Part shown: in pieces, positions 23,155 to 31,589 of the stretch
How positions within the stretch are numbered: position 1 is the stretch's first letter
Layout of the letters: every line of letters starts with the position of its first letter
Assembly: GCA_000514715.1 (NCBI GenBank)
Contig: AZWL01000029.1
Span: 1-64,000 of the forward strand
Direction of reading: 5' to 3'
DNA: 64,000 bases
Source of the DNA: Streptomyces sp. CNH099
Lineage (GTDB): Bacteria; Actinomycetota; Actinomycetes; Streptomycetales; Streptomycetaceae
The notes under the pieces: model-generated
Databases searched by the model: none
Told to the model about the DNA's origin: nothing
The model's input: the letters and a program-made list of their open reading frames with translations, nothing else
Position numbers and translations under genes: made by a program

Positions 23155-24132
23155 ATGACGGCCGGCAACCACGGTGCGGGCACGCCGCCCGAGGACGACG
23201 ACCCCTTCGCCCACCTGTACCGCCCCGAGGGCGGTGCCGCACCGGCCGCCGGTCCCGGCGAGGGCGCGGGACCGGCCCGCGGCGTGCCCCGCACGTCGTA
23301 CACCCAGGTCAGGGCGGTTGGCGAGCGCACGTACGGCGGCCAGCAGGCCGCGCAGCAGGTGCCGCCCCAGCAGGCGTACCCGTACGGGCAGGCCAGCCCC
23401 AGCCCGCACTACGCGGCGCCCGAGACCTACGGCGGCCCCCCGCCCCAGCCGCCGTCCTTCCCGCCCGGCCACGACGACGACGGCCCGCGCCGCGGGCGCG
23501 GCGGCGGGCGGAACGGGCTGATGCTCGGCGCGGTCGCCGTGGTCGCCACGGTCGTGATCGCCATCGTGGCCGCCGTGCTCTTCAGCGGCGACGGCGACTC
23601 CGGGGACGTCGGCGGCGGCGACTCGGAGTCCGTCGCGCCCAGCACCGACGCGAGCGACGGCGGCGGCAAGAACGGCGACGACAAGCCGAAGAAGGACCCG
23701 ACCGCCCCGCCCACCGAGGACGGCGCGAAGCTGGATCTGGCCGGCGGCGCGGTCGTCGGCAACGACCCGGAGGTCTCCGAGGACGGCCCGTACGTCCACG
23801 GGATGTTCAACGAGGGCGCGTCCGCCACCTGGCAGCCCGAGGTCTCCGAGGGCGGGGAGTACACGCTCTTCGTCGGCTACAGCGTTCCCGGCAAGAACGC
23901 CGACCTCACCCTCACGATCAACGGCGAGCCGCAGAGCCGCCCGTTGAACATGGAGAACTTCGCCGGCGCCAAGAAGGACGACTGGGTGGCCGGCTGGACC
24001 CGGACGTTCTCGTGGATCTCCCTCGACGAGGGCGCCAACGAGATCACGCTGTCCTGCGAGTCGGGCAACAAGGAGTGCCAGTCCGCGATCGGCCGGGTGT
24101 GGCTCAAGGAGGGCCACGTCGACACGCCGTAG
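23155..24132 (+). CDS. Membrane-anchored protein with extracellular CBM6/35-like domain
   Basis: This 325-residue protein has a Pro/Gln/Tyr-rich cytoplasmic region (residues 1-118), one membrane helix (LMLGAVAVVATVVIAIVAAVLF, about 123-144) and an Asp/Ser/Lys-rich linker. Its outside domain of about 130 residues includes GASATWQPEVSEGGEYTLFVGYSVPGKNADLTLTING and ends in GRVWLKEG. That domain looks like the jelly-roll carbohydrate-binding modules of family 6/35. GAGAGGGAG precedes the ATG. The gene follows cdgB on the same strand. Its sugar ligand cannot be told; a cell-wall or exopolysaccharide role is inference. Confidence 0.75.
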   Translation: MTAGNHGAGTPPEDDDPFAHLYRPEGGAAPAAGPGEGAGPARGVPRTSYTQVRAVGERTYGGQQAAQQVPPQQAYPYGQASPSPHYAAPETYGGPPPQPPSFPPGHDDDGPRRGRGGGRNGLMLGAVAVVATVVIAIVAAVLFSGDGDSGDVGGGDSESVAPSTDASDGGGKNGDDKPKKDPTAPPTEDGAKLDLAGGAVVGNDPEVSEDGPYVHGMFNEGASATWQPEVSEGGEYTLFVGYSVPGKNADLTLTINGEPQSRPLNMENFAGAKKDDWVAGWTRTFSWISLDEGANEITLSCESGNKECQSAIGRVWLKEGHVDTP

Positions 24133-24242
24133 ACCGGGGTGGCCGTAGACCGGGGCAGGGGCCCGCCGCGGCAGCGACGGGCCCGCGAGGGTCCCCGGGG
24201 AGGCGGGCGCGTACGCGGCCCGCCGGCCCGGCCACGCGGCCG

Positions 24243-25142
24243 TCAGCCGCCGACGACCTCCAGAAACCGCCGCACCGTCGCCGCCATCGCGTCCCGCCCC
24301 GGCGCCAGGTACTTGCGCGGGTCCACCACGTCCGGGTGCGCGTCCAGATGACCGCGGACCGCGCCGGTGAACGCGGTGTTCAGCGCCGTACCGACGTTGA
24401 TCTTCACCATCCCCGCCGCCACCGCCTGCCGCAGCTCCGCGTCCGGCACCCCGGACGAGCCGTGCAGCACCAGCGGCACCGCGACCGCGGCCCGCAGCCG
24501 GCCGATCAGCTCGCGGTCCAGCGCCGCCGTGCGCTCGGTCATCGCGTGCGAGCTGCCCACCGCGACCGCCAGCGCGTCGACCCCGGTGTCCGTGACGTAC
24601 GCCACCGCCTCCGCCGGGTCCGTCCGCACGCCGGGCGCGTGCGCGTCCAGCGGCGCCTCGGCTGCCTTCTCCCGCCCGCCCGGCCCCGCGTCGCCGCCGG
24701 CCTTCTCACCTTCTTTCCCGCCCACCCGGCCCAGCTCCGCCTCGATCCACATCGCGTGCTCGTGCGCCCAGCGCACCGCCTCCGCCGTGGCCTTGACGTT
24801 GTCGGCGTAGGACAGCTTCGAGGCGTCGAACATCACCGAGCTGAAGCCCAGCCCGTGCGCGGAGTGCAGCAGGTCGGCGGAGACGACGTGGTCCAGGTGG
24901 AGCGACAGCGGCACGGACGAGGCGTGCGCCACGGCCGCCGTCGCCGCCGCGAGGGGCGCGAGCCGGCCGCGGTGGAACCGTACGGCGTTCTCCGAGATCT
25001 GCAGCACCGCGGGCGCGCCCGCGGCCTCCGCGCCGGCGGCGATCGCCTCGGCGTGCTCCAGCGTGATGACGTTGAACGCGGCCACGCCGTGGCCGCCGGC
25101 GCGGGCGGCGGCGACGAGTTCTCCGGTGGTCGTCAGTGGCAT
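24243..25142 (-). CDS. Class II fructose/tagatose-bisphosphate aldolase (GatY/KbaY/FbaA family)
   Basis: This 299-residue zinc aldolase starts MPLTTTGELVAAARAGGHGVAAFNVITLEHAEAI. Zn ligands are expected in PLSLHLDHV and in the SSHAM and LVLHGSSG segments. The phosphate-binding end is MVKINVGTALN. The usual GG-x-ED linker is lengthened by about 15 Gly/Glu/Lys-rich residues after ELGRVGG. It starts one base after the stop of the sugar-phosphate kinase gene and is the last gene of the nagK-nagA-kinase-aldolase run. In that setting it probably splits tagatose- or fructose-1,6-bisphosphate into triose phosphates. The substrate choice cannot be settled by eye. Confidence 0.85.
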   Translation of the reverse strand: MPLTTTGELVAAARAGGHGVAAFNVITLEHAEAIAAGAEAAGAPAVLQISENAVRFHRGRLAPLAAATAAVAHASSVPLSLHLDHVVSADLLHSAHGLGFSSVMFDASKLSYADNVKATAEAVRWAHEHAMWIEAELGRVGGKEGEKAGGDAGPGGREKAAEAPLDAHAPGVRTDPAEAVAYVTDTGVDALAVAVGSSHAMTERTAALDRELIGRLRAAVAVPLVLHGSSGVPDAELRQAVAAGMVKINVGTALNTAFTGAVRGHLDAHPDVVDPRKYLAPGRDAMAATVRRFLEVVGG

Positions 25143-25143
25143 C

Positions 25144-26133
25144 TCAGGCCCCCTCCCGGGCCGCGCCGCGGCCCGATGTGATCTCGATCCGCGGCAGCGT
25201 GTCCGCGTACGTGGCGGCGTCGAACTCGCCCGCGACGGGCGCGGCGACGGTCGCCGCGGACAGCGCCGCCGCGCGGGCGAGCCGGGCGGGCCAGTCCAGC
25301 CCCTCGGCGAGCCCGGACAGCAGCCCGGCGACGGCGGAGTCGCCGGCGCCGGTGGGGTTGCCCGGCACGGGCCGCGGCGGTGCGGCGCGCCAGGTGCCGT
25401 CGGCGGTGACGGCGAGCAGCCCGTCGGCGCCGAGTGAGGCGGCGACGGCGTGGGCGCCGCGGCGGCGGGCGTCGTCGGCGGCGCGCAGCGGCTCGGTGGA
25501 GCCGGTGAGCTGCGCCAGCTCCGCGGCGTTGGGTTTGACGAGGTCGGGGCGGGCGGCGACGCCGCGGCGCAGCGGCTCGCCGCTGGTGTCGAGCAGCACG
25601 GGCACGCCGGCGGCGTGTGCGGCGCGCACCAGCTCGGCGTACGCGCCGACGGGCACGCCCGGCGGCAGGCTGCCGCACAGCGCCACGGCCCGGACGGGCG
25701 CGGCCCGTTCGGCGCCGGCGCCCGCGGCCGGCCGCGGGCCGCCCGCCAGCAGCGCCGCGTACGCGTCGAGGAACGCCGCCCACTCCGCGGCGGTGACCTC
25801 CGGGCCCGCCTCGTTGAGCTGCGTGGTGTCGCCGGTGCTGCCGTCCACGACCGCGACCGTGCGCCGCGTGTTGCCCGCGACGTCCACCAGCGCGTCGGTG
25901 AGCGGCCCGGCCGCGGCGGCCAGCAGCGCGCGCACGTGTGCGCCCGTGGGACCGCCGGCGAAGCCGGTGGCGGTCACCGGGTGGCCGAGCGCGGCGAGCA
26001 CCCGGGCCACGTTGAGGCCCTTGCCCCCGGGCCGCTCGGTGACGTCGGTGATCCGGTGCGACTCGTGGGCACGCAGCCGCGGCACCCGGTACGTGACGTC
26101 GAGTGCGGTGTTGAGTGTGACCGTGAGGAACAT
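25144..26133 (-). CDS. PfkB-type hexose-phosphate kinase (1-phosphofructokinase/tagatose-6-P kinase family)
   Basis: This 329-residue ribokinase-fold protein starts MFLTVTLNTALDVTYRV, typical of FruK/LacC. It has GGKGLNVARVLAALG (PfkB signature 1, about residues 34-50), PNAAELAQLTG, and NPTGAGDSAVAGLLSG (signature 2 with the catalytic Asp, about 270). I use the ATG at 26133; an in-frame ATG seven codons upstream is possible. It sits between nagA and the aldolase on the same strand, so it most likely phosphorylates a ketohexose-6-phosphate or 1-phosphate in amino-sugar breakdown. A 77-bp gap with a hairpin of GCCGTCGAC repeats separates it from nagA. Confidence 0.85.
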   Translation of the reverse strand: MFLTVTLNTALDVTYRVPRLRAHESHRITDVTERPGGKGLNVARVLAALGHPVTATGFAGGPTGAHVRALLAAAAGPLTDALVDVAGNTRRTVAVVDGSTGDTTQLNEAGPEVTAAEWAAFLDAYAALLAGGPRPAAGAGAERAAPVRAVALCGSLPPGVPVGAYAELVRAAHAAGVPVLLDTSGEPLRRGVAARPDLVKPNAAELAQLTGSTEPLRAADDARRRGAHAVAASLGADGLLAVTADGTWRAAPPRPVPGNPTGAGDSAVAGLLSGLAEGLDWPARLARAAALSAATVAAPVAGEFDAATYADTLPRIEITSGRGAAREGA

Positions 26134-26210
26134 ACGCGCGAAAAATCCTGCCATGGGGCTCGGGCGCCGTCGACAGCACGCGCCGTCGACGGCGCCGCCG
26201 ACGGCGTGCG

Positions 26211-27431
26211 TCAGCCGCCCGGCTCGATGATCCACGCACCCTTGCGCATGACCCCGGCGAGGGCGAAGTCGTCGTCCAGCACGACGAGGTCCGCGTCCTT
26301 CCCGGGCTCCAGCGACCCGATCCGGTCGTACGCGCCCAGCAGCCGCGCCGGCGTCGCCGACAGGGCGTCCACGACGTCCGCGACCGGCAGCCCGTCGACG
26401 GTGACCGCCCGGCGGAACGCGGTGTCCAGCGTCAGCGTGGAGCCGGCGATCGACCCGCCGTCGACCAGCCGGGCCACCCCGTCCCGCACGTCGACCTCCA
26501 GCGGCCCGAGCGGGTAGCGGCCGTCGCCCATGCCGGCGGCGCCCATCGCGTCCGTGATGAACGCGATCCGGCCGCGCCCGGCGTGCCGGAACGCCAGCCG
26601 CAGCACCGCCGGGTGCAGGTGCACGCCGTCGTCGATCAGCTCGACGGTGATCCGCTCGTCCTCCAGCAGCGCGGCGACCGGTCCGGGCGCGCGGTGGGCG
26701 AGCACGGGCATGGCGTTGAACAGGTGGGTGGCGACGGTGGCGCCGGCCTCGATGGCGTCGCGCACGGCGTCGTAGGAGGAGTCGGTGTGGCCGACGGCGG
26801 CGAGGACGCCGCTGTCGGCGAGGAGGCGCACGGAGTCCAGGCCGCCCGGTAGCTCGGGCGCCAGCGTGAGCATCCGGGTCTGCCCGCGGCCGGCCTCGAC
26901 GAGCTTGCGCACGTCGGCGGGCTCGGGGTCGCGCAGCAGCGACGGCTGGTGGGCGCCGCAGCGGTGCGGGGAGATGAACGGGCCCTCGAAGTGGATGCCG
27001 GCCAGCTCGCCGTCCTCGGCCAGCTCGGCCAGGACGCCGGCCTGCCGGGCGAGGTCGTCCAGGTCGCCGGTGACGGTGGAGGCGAGCATGGTGGTGGTGC
27101 CGTGGCCGCGGTGGGTGTCGATGACGGTGCGGGCCTGCTCGTGGGTGCCGCCGGAGAAGGACGCGCCGCCGCCGCCGTGGACGTGGATGTCGACGAAGCC
27201 GGGGACGATCCAGTGGCCGCGGAGGTCGGTGCCGGCGGGCTCGCCGTCGTCCCGGGGGGCCGCGGGGGCGTCCCGCCGGCCCGCGGCGGCGTCCCGGCGT
27301 GCCACCGAGGCGACCCGGCCGTCCTCGACCGTGAGCCGGGCGTCCTCGACGGTGCCGGCCGGCTGGACCACCCGGGCTCCGGTGAGCACCGTGCGGCCCT
27401 GCCGCGGCGCATCCCGCATCGAATCCCGCAT
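26211..27431 (-). CDS. nagA: N-acetylglucosamine-6-phosphate deacetylase
   Basis: This 406-residue amidohydrolase removes acetate from GlcNAc-6-P (or GalNAc-6-P). Metal and catalytic residues are visible: FVDIHVHGGGG (HxH), GIHFEGPFISP (Glu ligand), AAVGHTDSSYD (His), ATHLFNAMPVLAHR (His) and AFITDAMGAAGM (catalytic Asp). The N-terminal beta-sandwich contains a 25-residue Arg/Asp/Ala-rich insertion (RRDAAAGRRDAPAAPRDDGE) that is not usual in the family. The ATG overlaps the nagK stop (TGATG), so the two are co-translated. It also serves cell-wall recycling, together with the MurQ encoded in this window. Confidence 0.95.
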   Translation of the reverse strand: MRDSMRDAPRQGRTVLTGARVVQPAGTVEDARLTVEDGRVASVARRDAAAGRRDAPAAPRDDGEPAGTDLRGHWIVPGFVDIHVHGGGGASFSGGTHEQARTVIDTHRGHGTTTMLASTVTGDLDDLARQAGVLAELAEDGELAGIHFEGPFISPHRCGAHQPSLLRDPEPADVRKLVEAGRGQTRMLTLAPELPGGLDSVRLLADSGVLAAVGHTDSSYDAVRDAIEAGATVATHLFNAMPVLAHRAPGPVAALLEDERITVELIDDGVHLHPAVLRLAFRHAGRGRIAFITDAMGAAGMGDGRYPLGPLEVDVRDGVARLVDGGSIAGSTLTLDTAFRRAVTVDGLPVADVVDALSATPARLLGAYDRIGSLEPGKDADLVVLDDDFALAGVMRKGAWIIEPGG

Positions 27432-28360
27432 CAGGCGGTTACCTCCGTGGCGAGTAGGTCCCAGGCGAGCTGCCCGGCGCCCAGGCAGGCGGCGGCGTCT
27501 CCCAGCTCCGCCGGGACGATCTGGGGAGTTGTCTGGAACGTCACGCGCGCCCGGACGGCGCGCGTCAGCGGTACGAAGAGCGTGTCGCCGGCCTCGGCGA
27601 GGCCGCCGCCGACGACGATCCGGCGGGGGTCGAGCAGGGTGAGGCCGGTGACCAGGCCGCCGGCGAGGGCGTCGACGGCGTCCTGCCAGACGGCCTCGGC
27701 CAGCGGGTCGCCGGACTCCACGGCCTTCGCGCAGTCCGCGGCCGTCGCGCCGGGGTCGCCGCAGGCCGTCGCCCAGGCCTCGCCGACGGCCGACGCGGAC
27801 GCCAGCCGCTCCAGGCAGCCGCGCTGCCCGCAGCCGCAGGGCGGCCCGTCGGCCCGTACGACGATGTGGCCGATCTCGCCGGCGGAGCCGTGCGCACCGG
27901 GCTCGATGCGGCCGTCGATGCCGATGGCGGCGGCGATCCCGGTGCCGAGCGCGACGAACAGGAACCGGTCCACGGCGCGCGCCGCCCCGAGCCGGCCCTC
28001 GGCCAGCCCGCCGGTGCGCAGGTCGTGGCCGACGGCGACGGGGCAGGAGAGGCGCTCGCCGAGGAGGCGGCGGAACGGCACGTCACGCCAGCCGAGGTTC
28101 GCCGCGAACACCGCGACGCCGGCCGCGTCGTCGACGATCCCGGGCACCGCGACGCCGGCGGCGACGGCCGGCTCGCCGTACCTCCGCACGCCGGTGTCCC
28201 GCAGTTCGCCGGCGAAGTCCAGCACGGCGGCGACGACGGCGTCGGGCCCGGCGTCCCGCGGGGTGGCCCGGCGGGTCTCGTGCAGCAGCGCGCCGTCCGC
28301 CCCGACGAGGGCGGCTTTCATGCCGGTGCCGCCCACATCGAGGGCGATGACGTGTCTCAC
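27431..28360 (-). CDS. nagK: ROK-family amino-sugar kinase (NagK-like)
   Basis: This 309-residue kinase has the ATP-binding motif IALDVGGTGMKAALV at the N-terminus, catalytic Asp in VAVGHDLRTGGLAEG, and the ROK zinc motif HIVVRADGPPCGCGQRGCLE. It is expected to phosphorylate cytosolic GlcNAc or GalNAc at C6. The start is GTG with no clear ribosome site, and a dre-like DasR site lies 29 bp upstream. It is first gene of the run nagK-nagA-kinase-aldolase, with direct overlap to nagA. Sugar specificity cannot be read from the sequence; the tagatose-type downstream genes leave GalNAc open. Confidence 0.88.
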   Translation of the reverse strand: MRHVIALDVGGTGMKAALVGADGALLHETRRATPRDAGPDAVVAAVLDFAGELRDTGVRRYGEPAVAAGVAVPGIVDDAAGVAVFAANLGWRDVPFRRLLGERLSCPVAVGHDLRTGGLAEGRLGAARAVDRFLFVALGTGIAAAIGIDGRIEPGAHGSAGEIGHIVVRADGPPCGCGQRGCLERLASASAVGEAWATACGDPGATAADCAKAVESGDPLAEAVWQDAVDALAGGLVTGLTLLDPRRIVVGGGLAEAGDTLFVPLTRAVRARVTFQTTPQIVPAELGDAAACLGAGQLAWDLLATEVTA

Positions 28361-28388
28361 GGGGGACAGTCTCGCGTGTAAAGAGGCG

Positions 28389-28404
28389 AGAGGTCTAGTC
28401 CAGT
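28389..28404. promoter_or_regulatory. dre-like DasR site upstream of nagK
   Basis: On the gene's strand the sequence reads ACTGGACTAGACCTCT, matching 14 of 16 bases of the DasR element ACTGGTCTAGACCACT. It is 29 bp from the GTG start. DasR control of nagKA is known in S. coelicolor. Confidence 0.8.
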
Positions 28405-28530
28405 CGCGGCGAGGGGTCCGGTTTCCCCCGGTATCGGATTAAGTGTCCCCGCGGGGGCCCGCCGGGGCCGGGGGCGCCGGTGGCGTAGGCCGGGTGGAGG
28501 GATCCCCGTACCCGCCCCTTCCCGAAACTC

Positions 28531-28776
28531 GGGGCTGCGCCCCGAGACCCGCCGGGGGCTGCGCCCCCGAACCCCGCGGGGCTGCGCCTCCGAACTCCGC
28601 GGGGGTGTGTCCCCGAACTCCGCGGGGCTGCGCCTCCGGACTCCGCGGGGCTGCGTCCCCGAATCCGCCGGGGCTGCGTCCCGAACCCCGCGGGGCTGCG
28701 TCCCCGAACTCCGCGGGGCTGCGCCTCCGAACTCCGCCGGGCTGCGTCCCCGGACCCGCCGGGGCTGCGCCCCGGC
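28531..28776. repeat. Tandem array of 22-24-bp GGGGCTGCGCCCC-type units (about 11 copies)
   Basis: Each unit reads roughly GGGGCTGCGTCCCCGAACTC plus CGC, with point variation between copies. Many units can fold as GGGGCTGCGCCCC hairpins. The array lies in the 570-bp intergenic stretch 28441-29010, where no gene is supported. A single further copy lies at about 28830-28853, and three direct copies of a GCGCTGGCCGCAGGCCGCT-like unit follow at 28937-29000. A related single copy lies at 35765-35858 in reverse orientation. Confidence 0.85.
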
Positions 28777-29010
28777 CCCCCGCCCCTGGCGGGGCGGCGG
28801 CGGGCTCCGTCCTCGCCCTGACGCGGGCCCCCGGGGCTGCGCCCCGAACCCCGTGTCCCGGCGGGCGCCGCCGTGCCGGGCGTCGGCCGTGTGCCGCCGC
28901 GGTCATCCCGCCGCAGGCCGGCAGCGCGGCCAGACCGCTCGCGCTGGCCGCAGGCCGCTTGCGCTGGCCGCAGGCCGCTCGTGCCGGCCGCCGGCCGCCT
29001 CCGCCCCGGC

Positions 29011-29946
29011 CTACCGGAGGACCACGCTGCGGGTCAGGTTCCGCGGGCGGTCCGGGTCGTGGCCCTTCGCCTCCGCCACGGCCACCGCCAGCCGCTGCGC
29101 CCGTACCAGGTCCGCCATCGGGTCCAGCCCGCGCGCCGTGGACTCCGCGCTCAGGTGGCCGCCGACCCGGGCCACGTCCGCCGCCAGCCCCTCCGGCAGC
29201 TCGCCGAAGTGCCACACCGCCCGCCCGGGGCCGGTGATCGCCATCGGGCCGTGCCGGTACTCCATCGCCGGGTAGCTCTCGGTCCAGGCGCCGGCCGCCT
29301 CGCGCATCTTCAGCGCCGCCTCCGCCGCCAGCCCGCAGGTCCAGCCCCGGCCCAGGAACGTCCACTGCACCGCCGCCGCCAGCTCCGGCGGCAGCGGCTG
29401 CGTCACCGCCAGCTCGGCGTCGACCGCCGCGTCCGTGACGGACTTCACCCCCGCCGCCGGCGCCCCGTGCCGTTCCAGACCGGCGCGCAGCAGCGCCAGC
29501 GCCGTCGTCGCGAACCGGGTCTGCACCACCGACTCCTCGTCCGCGTACGCCAGCGTGACCAGCTCGTCCGCGGCCGTGGCGACGGGCGTGTCCGGGTCCG
29601 CCGTGAGGGTGGTGGTCGCGGTCCCCGCGGTGCCGCGCACCGCCGCGAGCAGGTCCAGCACCTCGGTCGTCGTCCCGGACCGGGTGATCGCCACGATCCG
29701 GTCGTACCGCCGGCCCGCCGGGAACTCCGAGGCGGCGTAGGCGTCCGTGTGCCCCTGCCCGGCGGCCTCCCGCAGCCCGGCGTACGCCTGCGCCATGAAC
29801 CACGACGTGCCGCAGCCGACGACGGCCACCCGCTCTCCGGGCCGCGGCAGCCCGGCGGCGCTCTCCGCCTCCCGGCGGGCTCGGCGCCAGCAACTCGGCT
29901 GGGTGGCGGTCTCGGCGGCGGTGCGGGACGGTTCGGCGGCTGCCAT
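29011..29946 (-). CDS. Double-SIS sugar-phosphate isomerase/deaminase (AgaS/GlmS-C-like)
   Basis: This 311-residue protein has two SIS domains. The first contains VAVVGCGTSWFMAQAYAGLRE and AITRSGTTTEVLDLLAAVR (sugar-phosphate loop). The second contains TFLGRGWTCGLAAEAALKMREAAGAWTESYPAMEYRHGP, with the Glu and His expected of isomerising members. There is no glutamine amidotransferase domain, so it is a deaminating isomerase rather than GlmS. ATG 29946 follows GGGAG. It is divergent from the sugar-binding lipoprotein gene and shares a region with a dre-like site. In context it would turn GlcN-6-P or GalN-6-P into fructose- or tagatose-6-P plus ammonia. Confidence 0.85.
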   Translation of the reverse strand: MAAAEPSRTAAETATQPSCWRRARREAESAAGLPRPGERVAVVGCGTSWFMAQAYAGLREAAGQGHTDAYAASEFPAGRRYDRIVAITRSGTTTEVLDLLAAVRGTAGTATTTLTADPDTPVATAADELVTLAYADEESVVQTRFATTALALLRAGLERHGAPAAGVKSVTDAAVDAELAVTQPLPPELAAAVQWTFLGRGWTCGLAAEAALKMREAAGAWTESYPAMEYRHGPMAITGPGRAVWHFGELPEGLAADVARVGGHLSAESTARGLDPMADLVRAQRLAVAVAEAKGHDPDRPRNLTRSVVLR

Positions 29947-30144
29947 GAGGTGCGGCTCCCTGGTTGTGCTGGCGTACGTACGTCTCACGCGCTCCGTGCC
30001 GGTGCCGACCGGCACGGACAGTGCGCGCTTTCGTGCCGTTCCGCGCCCGTTGGCGTGCGGTTCAGCTCGCGGTCTCCCTATCAGCCCGGCACCCGGTGCG
30101 GCAACGGCGGCCGGGGACGGGGGTTACGGAAGTGATATCCGTCC

Positions 30145-30154
30145 GGTGTAGACC
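30145..30154. promoter_or_regulatory. dre-like site between SIS gene and sugar-binding lipoprotein gene
   Basis: GGTGTAGACC differs at one base from the DasR core GGTCTAGACC. It lies 65 bp upstream of the lipoprotein start and 199 bp upstream of the divergent SIS gene. Confidence 0.5.
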
Positions 30155-30218
30155 TGGGAGGGGCGTTCCGGTCAGACTCGCCCCCTCAGATGATTCTGAT
30201 ACGAGATGGGCTAAAGCT

Positions 30219-31499
30219 GTGCAGCGGCGTGGATTTCTGAAGGCGGCAGCCGGTGCCGCGGGTGCGGCGGCCCTACCGCTGAGCGCATGCGGGGACGGCA
30301 GCGGCGACGGCGAGGTCACGCTGAAGCTGGTGGCCGCCGAGTACGGCACGGGCGAGTCGGACACCTCCCGGCGGTACTGGGAGCAGCTCGCGGCGAAGTT
30401 CTCCAACCAGACGTCGGGCATCTCGGTCGACGTCGAGATCATCCCGTGGGAGGACATCGACGCCAAGGTCGACAGGATGGTCGAGGACGGCAACGCGCCG
30501 GACATCGCGCAGATGGGCCCGTACGCCGCGTACAGCTCCCGCGACCTGCTCTACAGCACCGACGAGCTGCTCTCCATCACCACCCAGGCCAACTTCGTGC
30601 CCAGCCTCGCCGGCGCCGGCGAGGTCAACCGGGTCCAGTACGGCATGCCGTTCGTGTCCAGCTCGCGGCTGCTGTTCTACAACAAGACGCTCTTCGAGGC
30701 GGCGGGCCTGGGCACCGACCCCGAGGACGCGCCCAAGGACTGGGACGAGCTGCTGGACGCCGCGCAGGCGCTCAAGGACGCCGGGGTGAAGATCCCGTAC
30801 GCGCTCCCGCTCGGCCCCGAGGAGGCGCAGGCCGAGACGCTGATGTGGATGATCAGCGGCGGCGGCGCGTACACGGACGACGTCGGCAGCTACACGATCG
30901 ACTCCGAGCAGAACATCCACACCTTCAACTGGATACGCGACAACCTGGTCGGCGCCGGCCTCACCTACGCCGCGCCCTCCGAGACCAACCGGCGCACCGC
31001 CTTCGCCGACTTCGTCAAGGGCGACGTCGGCATGCTCTTCGGCCACCCGACGCTGATGCAGGACGCTCGGCAGGAGAAGGTCGACTTCGGGATCGCCCTG
31101 AAGCTGCCCGGCCGGGACGGCCCCTCGGAGTCCACCATGGGCGTCGCCGACTGGATCATGGCGTTCAAGGCCAACGGGCACCGCTCCGAGATCGGCAAGT
31201 TCCTCGACTTCGTCTTCGAGGACACCAACGTGCTGAAGTTCACCCAGCGCTACGACCTGCTGCCGACGACGGTCTCCGGCGTGGAGAAGCTGAGCGAGGG
31301 CCGCAAGGACCTGCAGCCGTTCCTGGACCACCTGCAGACCGCCGTCTTCTACCCGGACAACAAGACGTCGTGGGCGCGGGTGAACGCGGAGCTGAAGAAG
31401 CAGATAGGCAAGGCGGCCGAGGCCGGCGGCGAGCCGCCGGAGCGGGTGCTGGCGAACCTGCAGAGCATCGCAGAGTCGGCGTCGACGCGCGAGGAGTGA
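30219..31499 (+). CDS. Tat-exported lipoprotein sugar-binding protein (SBP family 1)
   Basis: This 426-residue ABC-importer binding protein has the N-terminus VQRRGFLKAAAGAAGAAALPLSACG, with a twin-arginine signal and a lipobox (LSAC) for membrane anchoring after export. Family landmarks follow: YWEQLAAKFSNQTSGISVDVEIIPWEDI, GNAPDIAQMGPYA, YGMPFVSSSRLLFYNKTLFE, WDELLDAAQALKDAG, and FVKGDVGMLFGHPTLM. I chose GTG 30219 because a signal peptide begins there; upstream codons add no signal and there is no strong ribosome site. No ABC permease or ATPase follows, so it must work with a transporter encoded elsewhere. Amino sugars are the likely ligand by context. Confidence 0.88.
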   Translation: MQRRGFLKAAAGAAGAAALPLSACGDGSGDGEVTLKLVAAEYGTGESDTSRRYWEQLAAKFSNQTSGISVDVEIIPWEDIDAKVDRMVEDGNAPDIAQMGPYAAYSSRDLLYSTDELLSITTQANFVPSLAGAGEVNRVQYGMPFVSSSRLLFYNKTLFEAAGLGTDPEDAPKDWDELLDAAQALKDAGVKIPYALPLGPEEAQAETLMWMISGGGAYTDDVGSYTIDSEQNIHTFNWIRDNLVGAGLTYAAPSETNRRTAFADFVKGDVGMLFGHPTLMQDARQEKVDFGIALKLPGRDGPSESTMGVADWIMAFKANGHRSEIGKFLDFVFEDTNVLKFTQRYDLLPTTVSGVEKLSEGRKDLQPFLDHLQTAVFYPDNKTSWARVNAELKKQIGKAAEAGGEPPERVLANLQSIAESASTREE

Positions 31500-31589
31500 G
31501 CGCGGCCCGCGGGCGCGCCGTGTGCCGCCCGCGGGGGCGCGCCGCGTGCCGCCGGCCCGTACGGGCCCGGCCGGGCCCGTACGGGCCGC

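Noticed and set aside
28531..28776. CRISPR array
   Set aside because: The 22-24-bp units are directly adjacent with no unique spacers, and no cas genes are near. It is a tandem hairpin repeat.
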